DNA of 64,000 nucleotides from Rhodobacteraceae bacterium EL53 (GTDB lineage: Bacteria > Pseudomonadota > Alphaproteobacteria > Rhodobacterales > Rhodobacteraceae): contig OMPR01000017.1 of assembly GCA_900313015.1 (NCBI GenBank), positions 93,512 through 157,511 of the forward strand, read 5' to 3'. The position numbers were made by a program, and so were the translations under genes. Under the pieces are notes generated by a model. It made no database searches. It was not told where the DNA came from and saw only the letters and a program-made list of their open reading frames with translations. Below are positions 45,774 to 54,379 of this stretch, one piece after another; within the stretch, counting starts at the first letter, position 1, and each line of letters opens with the position of its first letter.

Positions 45774-46127
45774 TTAACTGCCGCGGTAGGTGGAATATCC
45801 GAATGGGGAAAGCAATAAAGGCACATGATAATGCTTGGCTTCGCTTAACCCGAATCTGATCGGTATTTGATCTAAAAACCGCGGAGCATCACTGGGCGCT
45901 GCGTGTGCGTCCAGATAGGCCCCAGCATGAAACACCAGTTCATAAACGCCAGTCTCAAAACGGTCTTTAGCTAAGATGTGTACGTCTGTCCGCCCATCTG
46001 AATTGGTGGTGAGGGTGTTTAAGTGCACACGCGAGTCCCCTGAGATTTTGTACAGGTCTATGCGCAAACCTTGTGCAGGGCTTCCCAGCGCGGTGTCCAA
46101 TACGTGCGTGGTCAGATATCCAGACAT
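45774..46127 (-). CDS. uraH: 5-hydroxyisourate hydrolase (transthyretin-like)
   Basis: A 117-residue protein that converts 5-hydroxyisourate to OHCU, the step after PuuD. All family signatures are present: [17 protein letters not shown] at the N-terminus, TNSDGRTD, the [14 protein letters not shown] centre with its catalytic His and Arg, and the C-terminal [18 protein letters not shown], whose YRGS end distinguishes the enzyme from true transthyretin. The length is standard for the bacterial enzyme and there is no signal peptide. It is divergent from puuE-uraD across 305 bases, so the two are probably controlled from one region. Confidence 0.96.
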   Translation of the reverse strand: MSGYLTTHVLDTALGSPAQGLRIDLYKISGDSRVHLNTLTTNSDGRTDVHILAKDRFETGVYELVFHAGAYLDAHAAPSDAPRFLDQIPIRFGLSEAKHYHVPLLLSPFGYSTYRGS

Positions 46128-46432
46128 CAGCCATCCTCCTTTTGCCTATCTGAGGTTTCTCAGGTTTTTTGTGCATTGCAAACACTCTCTGCCCGACAGA
46201 CTTTCGCATATTTCTTGAAGATCCCTAGCGGTTTACGCTGTCCGCGCACCGTTAGGCGCGCTTGGCCCAACGGGCGGGTGTGCATCTTTGATGCACGCGC
46301 AACGGGCGGGAGCCTCTTCATTGCTTTGGTTTTCAGTAAAGCCAAAAGGATGTGTCAAAATTGATTTGAAAATTAGATGGGGAAAAATGCGATACTTCTA
46401 TTCTAAACTAAACCCCAGCCCGGAACGTTAAG
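46128..46432. promoter_or_regulatory. uraH / puuE divergent region with repeat-flanked hairpin
   Basis: A 305-base gap between divergent purine catabolism genes. It contains two copies of CAACGGGCGGG (46268-46278 and 46300-46310), spaced 32 bases apart. Between them lies a perfect hairpin, gtgcatc-ttt-gatgcac (46280-46296). The rightmost ~110 bases before puuE are AT-rich and should hold its promoter. Regular spacing of about three helix turns suggests a regulator-binding site, but the binding protein is unknown. No gene was found here. Confidence 0.4.
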
Positions 46433-47851
46433 ATGGAAAACGCACGATACCCTCGCAATTTGATTGGATACGGAGCCAATCCGCCCCAAGCCAATTGGCC
46501 GGGGAACGCCAAGATCGCGATTCAAATCGTATTGAACTACGAAGAGGGTGGGGAGAACAACGTTCTGCATGGAGATCAAGCGTCTGAGGCGTTCTTGTCT
46601 GAGATCGTGGGGGCAGCGCAATGGCCCGGGCAACGACATTGGAATATGGAGTCCATTTACGAATATGGCGCGCGTGCCGGGTTTTGGCGATTGCACCGCC
46701 TGTTAAGGGACGTGCCGATTACCGTATACGGGGTTGCCTCAGCGCTTGCGCGATCACCGGATCAAGTGGGGGCCATGAAGTCCGCCGGTTGGGAAATCGC
46801 GAGTCACGGCCTCAAATGGATAGAATACAAAGATGCGACACCCGAAGCTGAGCGCGCAGATATGCGAGAGGCTATTCGGCTCCATACCGAAGTCGTCGGG
46901 GAAAGCCCTAAGGGCTGGTACACAGGGCGGTGCTCTGAAAACACCGTCCGGCTTGCCGCCGAAGAGGGGTGCTTTGAGTATGTGGCCGACACCTATGCGG
47001 ATGACCTGCCGTATTGGGTTCAAGAGGGAAATCGGGATCAGTTGATCGTCCCATATACGCTTGACTGCAACGACATGCGGTTTGCGACACCGCAGGGGTT
47101 CAATTCCGGGGATCAGTTTTTCACCTATCTCAAAGATAGCTTCGACGCACTTTATGCCGAAGGCGAAGATGGGTCCCCCAAGATGCTGTCGATCGGCCTG
47201 CATTGTCGTTTGATCGGCCGTCCGGGCCGTGTCATGGCGCTGAAACGGTTCTTGGACTACGCACAGGCGCAACAGGGCGTCTGGTTTGCCACCCGCCTGC
47301 AAATCGCGCAGCACTGGGCCGCAACGCACCCGCCCGTGTCAAACCCTCGCCCGTCCGTCATGAAACGGGATGAATTCATTGCGACCTATGGTGGGATTTT
47401 TGAACACTCTGCTTGGATCGCTGAGCGCGCGTTTGATCTGGAACTTGGGCCAGCCCACGATACAGCAGGCGGATTGCACAACGCTTTGGCGCGGATGTTC
47501 CGTTCTGCATCAGAGACTGAAAAACTGGGGGTTCTGACTGCACACCCCGATCTGGCAGGTAAGCTGGCGCAAGCCAAACGATTGACCGCTGAAAGTAGCG
47601 CGGAGCAAGCCGGGGCAGGTTTGGACGCACTGACCGATGATGAGAAAGAAACATTCACGATGCTAAACCAAGCATACGTGGATAAGTTTAGCTTTCCCTT
47701 TATCATCGCGGTCCGCGACCATGACAAAGCCTCCATTCTGGCTGCGTTCCGGCGACGTATCGAAAATGGTCGAAACGCAGAGTTCGCTGAAGCCTGTTCT
47801 CAGGTCGAACGGATTGCCGAGTTCCGTTTGCGCGATCTTTTACCCTCATGA
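46433..47851 (+). CDS. puuE: Bifunctional allantoinase PuuE / OHCU decarboxylase UraD
   Basis: A 472-residue fusion of two consecutive urate-pathway enzymes. Residues ~1-300 are a PuuE-type allantoinase of the polysaccharide deacetylase fold (MENARYPRNLIGYG, NYEEGGENN, IASHGLKWI, TYADDLPYWV), which is metal-free in known members and opens allantoin to allantoate. Residues ~305-472 are OHCU decarboxylase: FEHSAWIAERAF, LTAHPDLAGK with its catalytic-type His, then the conserved LNQAYVDKFSFPFIIAVRD in part. UraD makes (S)-allantoin, so the fused enzyme performs both steps. The gene starts the rightward set puuE-uraD, allA and permease, and its stop overlaps allA by 4 bases. Confidence 0.94.
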   Translation: MENARYPRNLIGYGANPPQANWPGNAKIAIQIVLNYEEGGENNVLHGDQASEAFLSEIVGAAQWPGQRHWNMESIYEYGARAGFWRLHRLLRDVPITVYGVASALARSPDQVGAMKSAGWEIASHGLKWIEYKDATPEAERADMREAIRLHTEVVGESPKGWYTGRCSENTVRLAAEEGCFEYVADTYADDLPYWVQEGNRDQLIVPYTLDCNDMRFATPQGFNSGDQFFTYLKDSFDALYAEGEDGSPKMLSIGLHCRLIGRPGRVMALKRFLDYAQAQQGVWFATRLQIAQHWAATHPPVSNPRPSVMKRDEFIATYGGIFEHSAWIAERAFDLELGPAHDTAGGLHNALARMFRSASETEKLGVLTAHPDLAGKLAQAKRLTAESSAEQAGAGLDALTDDEKETFTMLNQAYVDKFSFPFIIAVRDHDKASILAAFRRRIENGRNAEFAEACSQVERIAEFRLRDLLPS

Positions 47852-48336
47852 CCCGCCAAATCTGCATAGAAGCAATCTCGGCTGAGCGTTTTGCACCCTT
47901 TGGGGACTTGATTGATATCACCGGGGAGGCCGATAAAATCATCAACCAAGGTCAGTGCGGTCGGTTTCATGATCGGGCAACATTGGATTTCGCCGACGGC
48001 CGTGCGGGGCTGAGCCTCTTCAATGCCAACCCGCGTGCATTGCCTTATCAGTTAGATTTGGTGGAACGTCATCCCGAGGGAAGTCAGGCGTTCATTCCTA
48101 TGACACACCAACCGTTCCTTGTGATTGTAGCACCTGACGAAGCTGGCAAGCCGGGACGTCCGCGCGCGTTCATGACACAGGCCGGGCAGGCGGTGAACTA
48201 TTATCGCGGAACGTGGCACGGAGTGCTGACGCCATTGCACGGACCCGGATTGTTTGCTGTGGTTGACCGGATTGGCGCTGGCGAAAACCTACAAGAACAC
48301 TGGTTCGACGATCCATATGTGGTTGTCGATGCCTAA
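47848..48336 (+). CDS. allA: Ureidoglycolate lyase
   Basis: A 162-residue cupin-like enzyme that splits ureidoglycolate into glyoxylate and urea. Matching features are ISAERFAPFGDLIDI at the start, FNANPRALPYQLDLVERHPEGSQAF with the active-site His-Pro, an MTHQPFLVIVAP strand, NYYRGTWHGVLTPL with the second His, and VVDRIGAGENLQEHWF at the end. The length matches the AllA family. It is coupled to puuE-uraD by an ATGA overlap, and the permease starts 64 bases later with its own strong ribosome-binding site. Confidence 0.94.
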   Translation: MTRQICIEAISAERFAPFGDLIDITGEADKIINQGQCGRFHDRATLDFADGRAGLSLFNANPRALPYQLDLVERHPEGSQAFIPMTHQPFLVIVAPDEAGKPGRPRAFMTQAGQAVNYYRGTWHGVLTPLHGPGLFAVVDRIGAGENLQEHWFDDPYVVVDA

Positions 48337-48400
48337 GTGAATCCGCCGATAAAGAAGCGGAAAGACCCCCATGTGATCCATTAGGGAGGACCGAGAGATC

Positions 48401-49828
48401 ATGGCCGATACTTCGATAGGAACGCCGCAACAATTGCGCGATCCAAATTTTACCCCCGCCTTACACAAGGCGATTCCCCTTGGCATTCAGCATGTTTTGG
48501 CGATGTTCGTGTCAAACGTGACACCCGCGATCATTGTTGCCGGCGCTGCGGGCTTTGGATTTGGATCCAACTCCCCTGATTTTCCGGAATTGCTGTACCT
48601 TATTCAGATGTCGATGCTGTTTGCGGGCATTGCCACATTGCTGCAAACGATAACGATTGGTCCCGTAGGGGCGGCACTGCCGATTGTGCAGGGCACAAGT
48701 TTCGCCTTTTTACCTATCATGATTCCGCTGGTTGCTGGCAAAGGCGTTGATGCGCTGGCTGCCTTGTTTGGCGGTGTTATCATTGGTGGGGTGTTTCACG
48801 CGCTTTTGGGAACTGTGATTGGCCGTGTTCGATTTGCCTTGCCGCCCCTGGTGACGGGCTTGGTTGTCACGATGATTGGTCTAGCTTTGGTCAAAGTCGG
48901 GATTCAGTACGCTGCAGGTGGCGTTCCAGCGATTGGGAAGCCGGAATATGGGTCCCTGTTGAATTGGTCTGCAGCGCTGGTGGTGATCTTTTCTACGCTT
49001 GGGTTGAAGTTCTTTACCCGCGGCATGCTGTCGGTTTCCGCCGTGTTGTTGGGTCTGATCGTGGGCTACGTTTATGCCCTGATGATGGGAATGATCACCG
49101 TTGAGGCCATCGGGACAAGCTGGGACCGCGCTGCAACCTTTGCGCTGCCGGTGCCGTTTAAATACGGTTTCGAGTTTTCAACCGCCGCTGTCATCGGCTT
49201 TTGTCTGATGGCCTTTGTGTCTGCAGTCGAAACTGTAGGTGACGTGTCTGGTATCACCAAAGGTGGGGCAGGGCGCGAAGCGACAGACACTGAAATTGCC
49301 GGGGCAACATATGCAGATGGTTTCGGCTCTGCAATTGCGGGTCTGTTTGGTGCGTTTCCAAATACCTCGTTCAGTCAGAATGTTGGCCTCATCGCCATGA
49401 CCGGCGTCATGAGCCGTCATGTTGTGACATTTGGCGCCATCTTCCTAATCATTTGTGGCCTGATCCCCAAAGTCGGTGCGATTATCCGGACGGTCCCGAT
49501 CGAAGTGTTGGGCGGGGGTGTGATTGTGATGTTTGGGATGGTTGTTGCAGCGGGTATTTCGATGTTGTCCGATGTCGTGTGGAACCGCCGTAACATGGTC
49601 ATCTTTGCAATCGCCTTGTCCATTGGGCTGGGTCTGCAATTGGAACCGGATGCAGTGCAGTACCTGCCTGACACGCTGCGGATTCTGATGACCTCAGGAT
49701 TGTTACCGGCGGCTCTGATCGCGATCGTGTTGAACCTGATTTTGCCAGAAGAGTTGGCGGATGAGGCAACCGAAGAAGTGTCTGGCGGTATGTCTGGTCA
49801 CGGATCAGGAAGCCTGTCGGGCGACTGA
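48401..49828 (+). CDS. Nucleobase:cation symporter-2 family permease (urate/xanthine type)
   Basis: A 475-residue membrane carrier with about 13-14 spans. It has the NCS2 opening (AIPLGIQHVLAMFVSNVTPAIIV), GPVGAALPIVQGTSFAFLPI, the signature region AFVSAVETVGDVSGITKGG (usually ETxGD) and SFSQNVGLIAMTGVMSR. Urate and xanthine carriers of this family share the late motif T-S/N-F-S-Q-N-V-G. In this gene neighbourhood, uptake of urate or a related purine is the natural reading. GGGAGGA before ATG 48401 is a strong ribosome-binding site. It ends the rightward purine group and faces the GAPDH gene. Confidence 0.9.
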   Translation: MADTSIGTPQQLRDPNFTPALHKAIPLGIQHVLAMFVSNVTPAIIVAGAAGFGFGSNSPDFPELLYLIQMSMLFAGIATLLQTITIGPVGAALPIVQGTSFAFLPIMIPLVAGKGVDALAALFGGVIIGGVFHALLGTVIGRVRFALPPLVTGLVVTMIGLALVKVGIQYAAGGVPAIGKPEYGSLLNWSAALVVIFSTLGLKFFTRGMLSVSAVLLGLIVGYVYALMMGMITVEAIGTSWDRAATFALPVPFKYGFEFSTAAVIGFCLMAFVSAVETVGDVSGITKGGAGREATDTEIAGATYADGFGSAIAGLFGAFPNTSFSQNVGLIAMTGVMSRHVVTFGAIFLIICGLIPKVGAIIRTVPIEVLGGGVIVMFGMVVAAGISMLSDVVWNRRNMVIFAIALSIGLGLQLEPDAVQYLPDTLRILMTSGLLPAALIAIVLNLILPEELADEATEEVSGGMSGHGSGSLSGD

Positions 49829-49861
49829 CCCAAAAAGGCGTGGGGCTCCCGCCCGACGTCT

Positions 49862-49920
49862 ACGCCTGTCGGCGTTTCCTTTGGTTGGGCGTGGCGGCGC
49901 ATGGATAAATCCATGCGCCG
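49862..49920. terminator. Two hairpins between convergent permease and GAPDH genes
   Basis: The first (49862-49875) is acgcc-tgtc-ggcgt followed by a T-rich run (ttcctttgg), terminator-like for the permease transcript. The second (49895-49920) is a perfect 12-bp stem, cggcgcatggat / atccatgcgccg, around a two-base aa. It could stop transcription from either side. Both lie in the 125-base convergent gap. Confidence 0.55.
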
Positions 49921-49953
49921 CTTCATCGTGTTACGGTTAGATTTGTTTCGGGG

Positions 49954-50943
49954 TCAGATGGCTTCAGCCATCAGTTTGGCCACGTCCAGCATGCGTGCGG
50001 AAAATCCCCATTCGTTGTCGTACCATCCGAAAACGCGGACCTGTTTTTTGCCCACCATTCGGGTTTCAGGGCCTGCAATGACCAGCGATTCCGGGCGTGC
50101 GCGCAAATCTGAAGACACCAGTGGCATGTCCGTCCAGCCAAGCACAGCTGAGGTTTGCACAGCTTTTTGCAGGGCAGGTAGGAATTCTGCTTCACCCATT
50201 CCAGTTTCGAGTTGCACAACTAAATCCACAGCCGAAACACTGGCCGTAGGAACCCGCACGGCAGCGCCACTGATGCGCCCGGCGAGGTGGGGCAGAACCG
50301 TATCGATCAGATGCGTTGCACTAGAAGTGGTTGGAACCATCGACAGCGCCCCGGCCCGGGAGCGAGCCAGATCACCGCGGGGGGCGTCTACCATCGGTTG
50401 GCTGTTGGTGTAGCAGTGAATGGTTGTCATGTGACCTGAAGCAATGCCACCGATCTGATCCACAACTTTGACCAGTGGCGCAAGCCCATTGGTGGTGCAG
50501 GATGCGTTGGAGACAATCCGGGCATTGCCCAATTGCGCCTCGTTCACGCCCAACACAATGGCCGCTTCGGCTGCCGGGGAAGGGCCCGAAATCAGAACCT
50601 TCTTCGCGCCAGCACTCAGGCCCCGTCCGGCAACATCTGACGTCCGAGCGATGCCGGTACAGTCGAGGACCACGTCAATGCCTGTCAGATCCAATCGGGT
50701 TAAATCAGGCGTATGAGTCATTGGGATGGAATGGCCATCCACAATGAGCGCGTCGTCTCCGGCCAGAACCGCGCCCGAATACGGCCCAAAGGTGCTATCG
50801 TATTTGAATAGGTACGCACAGGTTTCAAGTGAGGCGATGTCGTTGATCTGTACCAGTTCGACATTGGATTCAGACGGCAGGGCCAACACCTGCCGCAGAA
50901 TCGTGCGGCCAATACGGCCGAATCCGTTGATTGCGAGTCTCAT
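49954..50943 (-). CDS. Glyceraldehyde-3-phosphate dehydrogenase-type enzyme
   Basis: A 329-residue enzyme with the type I GAPDH layout: MRLAINGFGRIGRTILR, LFKYDSTFGPYSG, the catalytic-cysteine motif NASCTTNGLAPL, the phosphate-binding loop PTTSSATHLI, RVPTASVSAVDL and the end WYDNEWGFSARMLD. Two positions differ from the textbook enzyme: NCLAP is NGLAP, and TTG in the phosphate loop is TTS. This could be an accessory GAPDH or an erythrose-4-phosphate dehydrogenase-like protein rather than the main glycolytic enzyme. It stands alone here, with no pgk or tkt beside it. The lipoprotein gene ends 53 bases upstream. Confidence 0.85.
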   Translation of the reverse strand: MRLAINGFGRIGRTILRQVLALPSESNVELVQINDIASLETCAYLFKYDSTFGPYSGAVLAGDDALIVDGHSIPMTHTPDLTRLDLTGIDVVLDCTGIARTSDVAGRGLSAGAKKVLISGPSPAAEAAIVLGVNEAQLGNARIVSNASCTTNGLAPLVKVVDQIGGIASGHMTTIHCYTNSQPMVDAPRGDLARSRAGALSMVPTTSSATHLIDTVLPHLAGRISGAAVRVPTASVSAVDLVVQLETGMGEAEFLPALQKAVQTSAVLGWTDMPLVSSDLRARPESLVIAGPETRMVGKKQVRVFGWYDNEWGFSARMLDVAKLMAEAI

Positions 50944-50996
50944 ATCAAAGCTATGGCAGGAGCCGGAGCCGACCTCAATCCTCGTTGCGCTTCAGA

Positions 50997-51320
50997 TCAC
51001 TTGCAGGCAACCTGCGTATAGAACTGACCCGAGATGTTTTGATACATACTGGACCTGATCACATTACATCCCGTCGCCTGCTGGACCGCTGCAATCGCTT
51101 GCGTGGTCCGCATTCTGGCAGGGGGGCCAAAAGGGTTCAGGTTGTTGGTGTCGCGGGTGGCCCGATAGATCACAGGGGCCTCTGACACTCGGGTCACAGC
51201 CCATGTTCTGCTCAGAACGTTTACGGATTTACTGGGCTGTTCGTTGATAGTCGGCACCATCTCACACGCGCTGAGTGCAAGCGTCGCCGCCAGCCCCATC
51301 AAAACACTACGCAGCTTCAT
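50997..51320 (-). CDS. Small putative lipoprotein, function unknown
   Basis: A 107-residue protein. The N-terminus MKLRSVLMGLAATLALSAC is a lipoprotein signal with the lipobox LSAC (Cys19), so the mature part of about 89 residues should be lipid-anchored in the periplasm. The rest contains AVQQATGCNVIRSSMYQNIS, with a second Cys, and ends in QVACK, with a third. The two late cysteines could form a disulphide. I do not recognise a characterised family. It lies between the GAPDH gene and the ureidoglycine aminohydrolase gene, all read leftward with gaps of 53 and 96 bases. Confidence 0.8.
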   Translation of the reverse strand: MKLRSVLMGLAATLALSACEMVPTINEQPSKSVNVLSRTWAVTRVSEAPVIYRATRDTNNLNPFGPPARMRTTQAIAAVQQATGCNVIRSSMYQNISGQFYTQVACK

Positions 51321-51416
51321 TTGCGGTTCTCCCAGATACGTCTCATTTGGGGAAGTTGACCAAATTGCGGGCCGGGTGTGAAGCCCCAGCCTGTGTTTTT
51401 GACAATTTGCCCCGGA

Positions 51417-52250
51417 TTAACGTTGCAAAAGGGTCAGCGGCATGTGGCGATTGACGTCTTTGTACAACAAATACCGGAACGGACCGGGTCCACCAGCATA
51501 ACAGGCCTGTGGGCAAAACGCGCGCAGCCACATGAAATCACCGGCTTCAACCTCAACCCAGTCTTGGTTCAAACGATAGACGGCTTTGCCCTCAAGTACA
51601 TAGAGGCCGTGCTCCATGACATGGGTTTCGGCGAAGGGGATAACGCCGCCGGGTTGGAACGTGACGATGTTCACATGCATATCGTGGCGCAGATCATCAG
51701 GTTCAACAAAGCGAGTGGTGGCCCATCGCCCTTCGGTTCCGGGCATTGGATTGGGGGCAACGTCTTGTTCGTTAGTCACAAAAGGCTCGGGTCGATCTAA
51801 ACCATCAACAGCTTCATACGACTTGCGCACCCAGTGGAAACGGGCAATCGGCCCTGCATGGTTGTGAACGGTCCATTTGGACCCGGCAGGCAGATAGGCA
51901 TAGCCACCCGGTTCCATCACATGGGTTTCACCTTCTATCGTCAGAGAAATTGCGCCTTCGACGACAAACAGAACGCCTTGGGCCTTTGGATCTGTCTCGG
52001 GGCGATCACTGCCGCCGCCGGGCTGCAGCTCCATGATGTATTGCGAGAACGTTTCGGCAAAGCCGCTGAGCGGACGTGCCAAGACCCAGACGCGGGTCTT
52101 TGTCCAGAAGGGCAGGTTCGAAGTCACAATATCACGCATCGTGCCTTTTGGGATCACGGCATAGGCGTCGGTGAACATGGCGCGGTCGGTCAGCAGCTGT
52201 TCCTGTCCGGGGTGGCCACCTGTCGGAGCATAATATTTGGGATGTGTCAT
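51417..52250 (-). CDS. allE: (S)-ureidoglycine aminohydrolase, bicupin
   Basis: A 277-residue double-cupin enzyme that releases ammonia from (S)-ureidoglycine to give (S)-ureidoglycolate, the substrate of AllA. The first cupin runs about 60-145 (VVEGAISLTIEGETHVMEPGGYAYLPAG). The second runs about 185-265, with the metal-binding set in PGGVIPFAETHVMEHGLYVLEG and a matching distal residue in the GDFMWLRAFCPQACY region. The opening MTHPKYYAPTGGHPGQEQLLTDRA is highly characteristic. Allantoate amidohydrolase, which would supply its substrate, is not in the window. It is divergent from the small secreted-protein gene across 209 bases. Confidence 0.92.
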   Translation of the reverse strand: MTHPKYYAPTGGHPGQEQLLTDRAMFTDAYAVIPKGTMRDIVTSNLPFWTKTRVWVLARPLSGFAETFSQYIMELQPGGGSDRPETDPKAQGVLFVVEGAISLTIEGETHVMEPGGYAYLPAGSKWTVHNHAGPIARFHWVRKSYEAVDGLDRPEPFVTNEQDVAPNPMPGTEGRWATTRFVEPDDLRHDMHVNIVTFQPGGVIPFAETHVMEHGLYVLEGKAVYRLNQDWVEVEAGDFMWLRAFCPQACYAGGPGPFRYLLYKDVNRHMPLTLLQR

Positions 52251-52459
52251 GGTCGGCCTCGCTTTCGTGTTGCGCCCACTATGAGAGCAAAGAACAGGCG
52301 GCTCCTAGCCGGGAACCACGGATAGCTTTATTCGGGAAAATTTGAAGATTTTACCGTTGTCGCCGCGTCTGCTTTGGACAAGCCCGGGTGGGCCGTGTAA
52401 CCATAGTGAAAAGGTGCCCGCTGAATTGGCTTGCAGGGGCTCAACCATTCGAGGGTCTT

Positions 52460-52816
52460 ATGAAGTATTTGATTTCGGCAATTTTTCTAGCAACCGTAGG
52501 AATCGTCAATGGGCAGCAGGCAGACGCGAAATCGCTGTCTCAGATGATTGCGGACACCGGTCTCAGCCCCGAAGACTTTAGCCTGATGAATGCAGCAACA
52601 GATGCCCTGCTTGCTAAGGGGACACCTCAGACCGGGCAGCAGCAATCCTGGTCCAACGCCGATACGAAATCAAAGGGCGTTGTCCGGGTGCAGGGTCTTC
52701 GGAATAACTGCGTTTACTTACAGCACCAAACTTATCCCAAGGGGCGTGCCAAACCGTTTGAGATGCGCAACCGTCTGTGCAAAGACAAAAGCGGAAACTG
52801 GGTCGCGGTTCCCTGA
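52460..52816 (+). CDS. Small exported protein, function unknown
   Basis: A 118-residue protein. ATG 52460 is chosen because GAGGG lies just upstream and it gives a normal signal peptide (MKYLISAIFLATVGIVNG); the frame is open 72 bases further. The mature part holds DTGLSPEDFSLMNAAT and a C-terminal region with NNCVYLQHQTYPKGR and MRNRLCKDKSGNWVAVP. The two cysteines and the closing G-N-W resemble small surface-antigen-like or SH3-like periplasmic proteins, but I do not recognise a named family. It lies 79 bases before gcvH and may share its transcript. Confidence 0.7.
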   Translation: MKYLISAIFLATVGIVNGQQADAKSLSQMIADTGLSPEDFSLMNAATDALLAKGTPQTGQQQSWSNADTKSKGVVRVQGLRNNCVYLQHQTYPKGRAKPFEMRNRLCKDKSGNWVAVP

Positions 52817-52895
52817 TTTACAGCTTATATTTTGAGTTTGTTCAATTATGGTTCAGCCTAAAACAGTCCAACAAAAGAAGAGGGAAGACGAAGAC

Positions 52896-53255
52896 ATGAA
52901 GTATACCGAAGAACATGAGTGGCTGTTGCCCGAAGGGGATCTGATCGTGGTTGGCATCACTGCTCATGCGGCGGAACAACTCGGGGATGTTGTTTTCCTT
53001 GAATTGCCCGAAGTTGGCACCGAAGTGGTCAAAGACGATGAAATCGTCGTGATTGAATCGGTCAAAGCTGCCTCGGATATTTTGGCCCCGCTGGATGGTG
53101 AAATTGTCGAGGTGAACGAAGCTTTGACTGACAACCCCGGTAAGGTGAATGACGACCCAACAGGTGATGCTTGGTTCTTCAAGATGAAGCCAGCGGACCT
53201 GTCGCCCATGGACGAATACATGGACGAAGCCGCATACAACAGCTTCATCGGATAA
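52896..53255 (+). CDS. gcvH: Glycine cleavage system H protein
   Basis: A 119-residue lipoyl carrier. The conventional start MKYTEEHEWL (ATG 52896, with AGGGAAG upstream) is used; the frame is open 48 bases further. The single lipoylation site is the Lys in VIESVKAASDI, and the domain ends with EVNEALTDNPGKVNDDPTGDAWFFK, all standard. H shuttles the methylamine and methylene groups among the P, T and L proteins. gcvT and gcvP, usually its partners in one operon, are not within this window, so gcvH is separate from them here. A strong hairpin follows at 53277-53304. Confidence 0.96.
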   Translation: MKYTEEHEWLLPEGDLIVVGITAHAAEQLGDVVFLELPEVGTEVVKDDEIVVIESVKAASDILAPLDGEIVEVNEALTDNPGKVNDDPTGDAWFFKMKPADLSPMDEYMDEAAYNSFIG

Positions 53256-53276
53256 ATCCGGATTATGGTCTTGGCT

Positions 53277-53304
53277 CAGCGCCTCGGGATATCCTGAGGC
53301 GCTG
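53277..53304. terminator. Strong hairpin between convergent gcvH and hydroxyacid dehydrogenase genes
   Basis: Stem cagcgcctc / gaggcgctg (9 perfect pairs), which continues inward through a G-U pair and ggat/atcc to almost no loop. It lies in the 59-base convergent gap and is symmetric, so it can act on both transcripts. No T-run follows on either strand. Confidence 0.55.
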
Positions 53305-53314
53305 ACGTGAAGCT

Positions 53315-54250
53315 TTAGTATCCGCGCGCGCGATCAACTTCGTGTAACAGTGTTTCGCCGGTGCTGAGACGGCGAAAATTCTCTGCGACATCCTTTAGGG
53401 CCTCGCCCAAATGCCACCCCGACACATGGGGGGTTATGGTGACTTTGGGGTGCGCCCAAAGCGGGTTATCGGCGGGCAAAGGTTCCTGCCTCACAACGTC
53501 GAGGATCGCATGCTCCAGTGGGCCATTGTCCAATGCCATCATCAGCGCGGCTTCATCAATGAGATCCCCTCGACCTGCGTTCAGCAAGTGGCTGCCAGGC
53601 TTCATTTTCGATAGCAATGCGCGATCAAAAAGCCCGCGCGTGTCTTCGGTGGATGGCAGGATGGCGCACACAAAATCACATTCCCCCAACATGGCTGGCA
53701 GGGCGTCATACCCATGCAGGCAGTCAACGCCTTCGATGGTTTTGGGGGATCGGCTCCATCCTTTGACCTTGAAGCCGATGTCGCGCAACATTCCGGCTGA
53801 GCGACTGCCAATATGGCCAAGCCCAAGCACGCCCACCACCGTATCAGGGGTATATCGGGGTTCTATGGGTTCCCACGCGGCATTGGATTGCGATGCGGCA
53901 TGTTCGGACAGGTGGCGCTGTGCCCTTAAAACGTAGGCCAGAAACCATTCGGCAATTTCACGCGCAGGCGCATCAGGTTTCAGCCGGGTGACCCGAACAT
54001 GATCGGCAAGGGCGGGATGATTGACGATGGTTTCCACCCCAGCCCCCAATTTTTGAACCAATTGCAGGTTCGGCAGCTGCGCTGTGCGATCCGAGTTCAG
54101 ACTGACAACCGCTGCCATTGTGATGTCTTCAGGGTTGCCCATATCCGTGCTGATGCGCACATCGGCGTCGGGCATACTGGCCAACACCTGCGCCGCCAGA
54201 TCGGTTTCTTCCATCCATCCCGTTATCCCGATATCGATCAGCAGCGCCAT
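53315..54250 (-). CDS. 2-hydroxyacid dehydrogenase, glyoxylate/hydroxypyruvate reductase A-like
   Basis: A 311-residue D-2-hydroxyacid dehydrogenase. ATG 54250 follows AAGGGA; an earlier in-frame ATG adds seven residues. The NAD(P) domain has VVGVLGLGHIGSRSAGMLRD followed by GWSRSPKT, whose Arg fits NADPH preference. Catalytic positions are NAGRGDLIDEAAL (Arg), VVRQEPLPADNPLW (Glu) and TPHVSGWH (His). Similarity in length and motifs to GhrA suggests reduction of glyoxylate to glycolate or hydroxypyruvate to D-glycerate. Glyoxylate is also what the AllA reaction in this window produces, so a metabolic link is conceivable. It is divergent from the acyl-CoA dehydrogenase gene. Confidence 0.88.
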   Translation of the reverse strand: MALLIDIGITGWMEETDLAAQVLASMPDADVRISTDMGNPEDITMAAVVSLNSDRTAQLPNLQLVQKLGAGVETIVNHPALADHVRVTRLKPDAPAREIAEWFLAYVLRAQRHLSEHAASQSNAAWEPIEPRYTPDTVVGVLGLGHIGSRSAGMLRDIGFKVKGWSRSPKTIEGVDCLHGYDALPAMLGECDFVCAILPSTEDTRGLFDRALLSKMKPGSHLLNAGRGDLIDEAALMMALDNGPLEHAILDVVRQEPLPADNPLWAHPKVTITPHVSGWHLGEALKDVAENFRRLSTGETLLHEVDRARGY

Positions 54251-54379
54251 GTTTCTTTCCCTTATAGACAAACCATTCGATTACGTGCCGTCACACGTCT
54301 AGACTCTCATCCGGCAGCTAAGTCATCCTCTTTGTCAAAGGTAAAGCGTTGTTTTACCGGATCGAAGAGGATGGAATTT

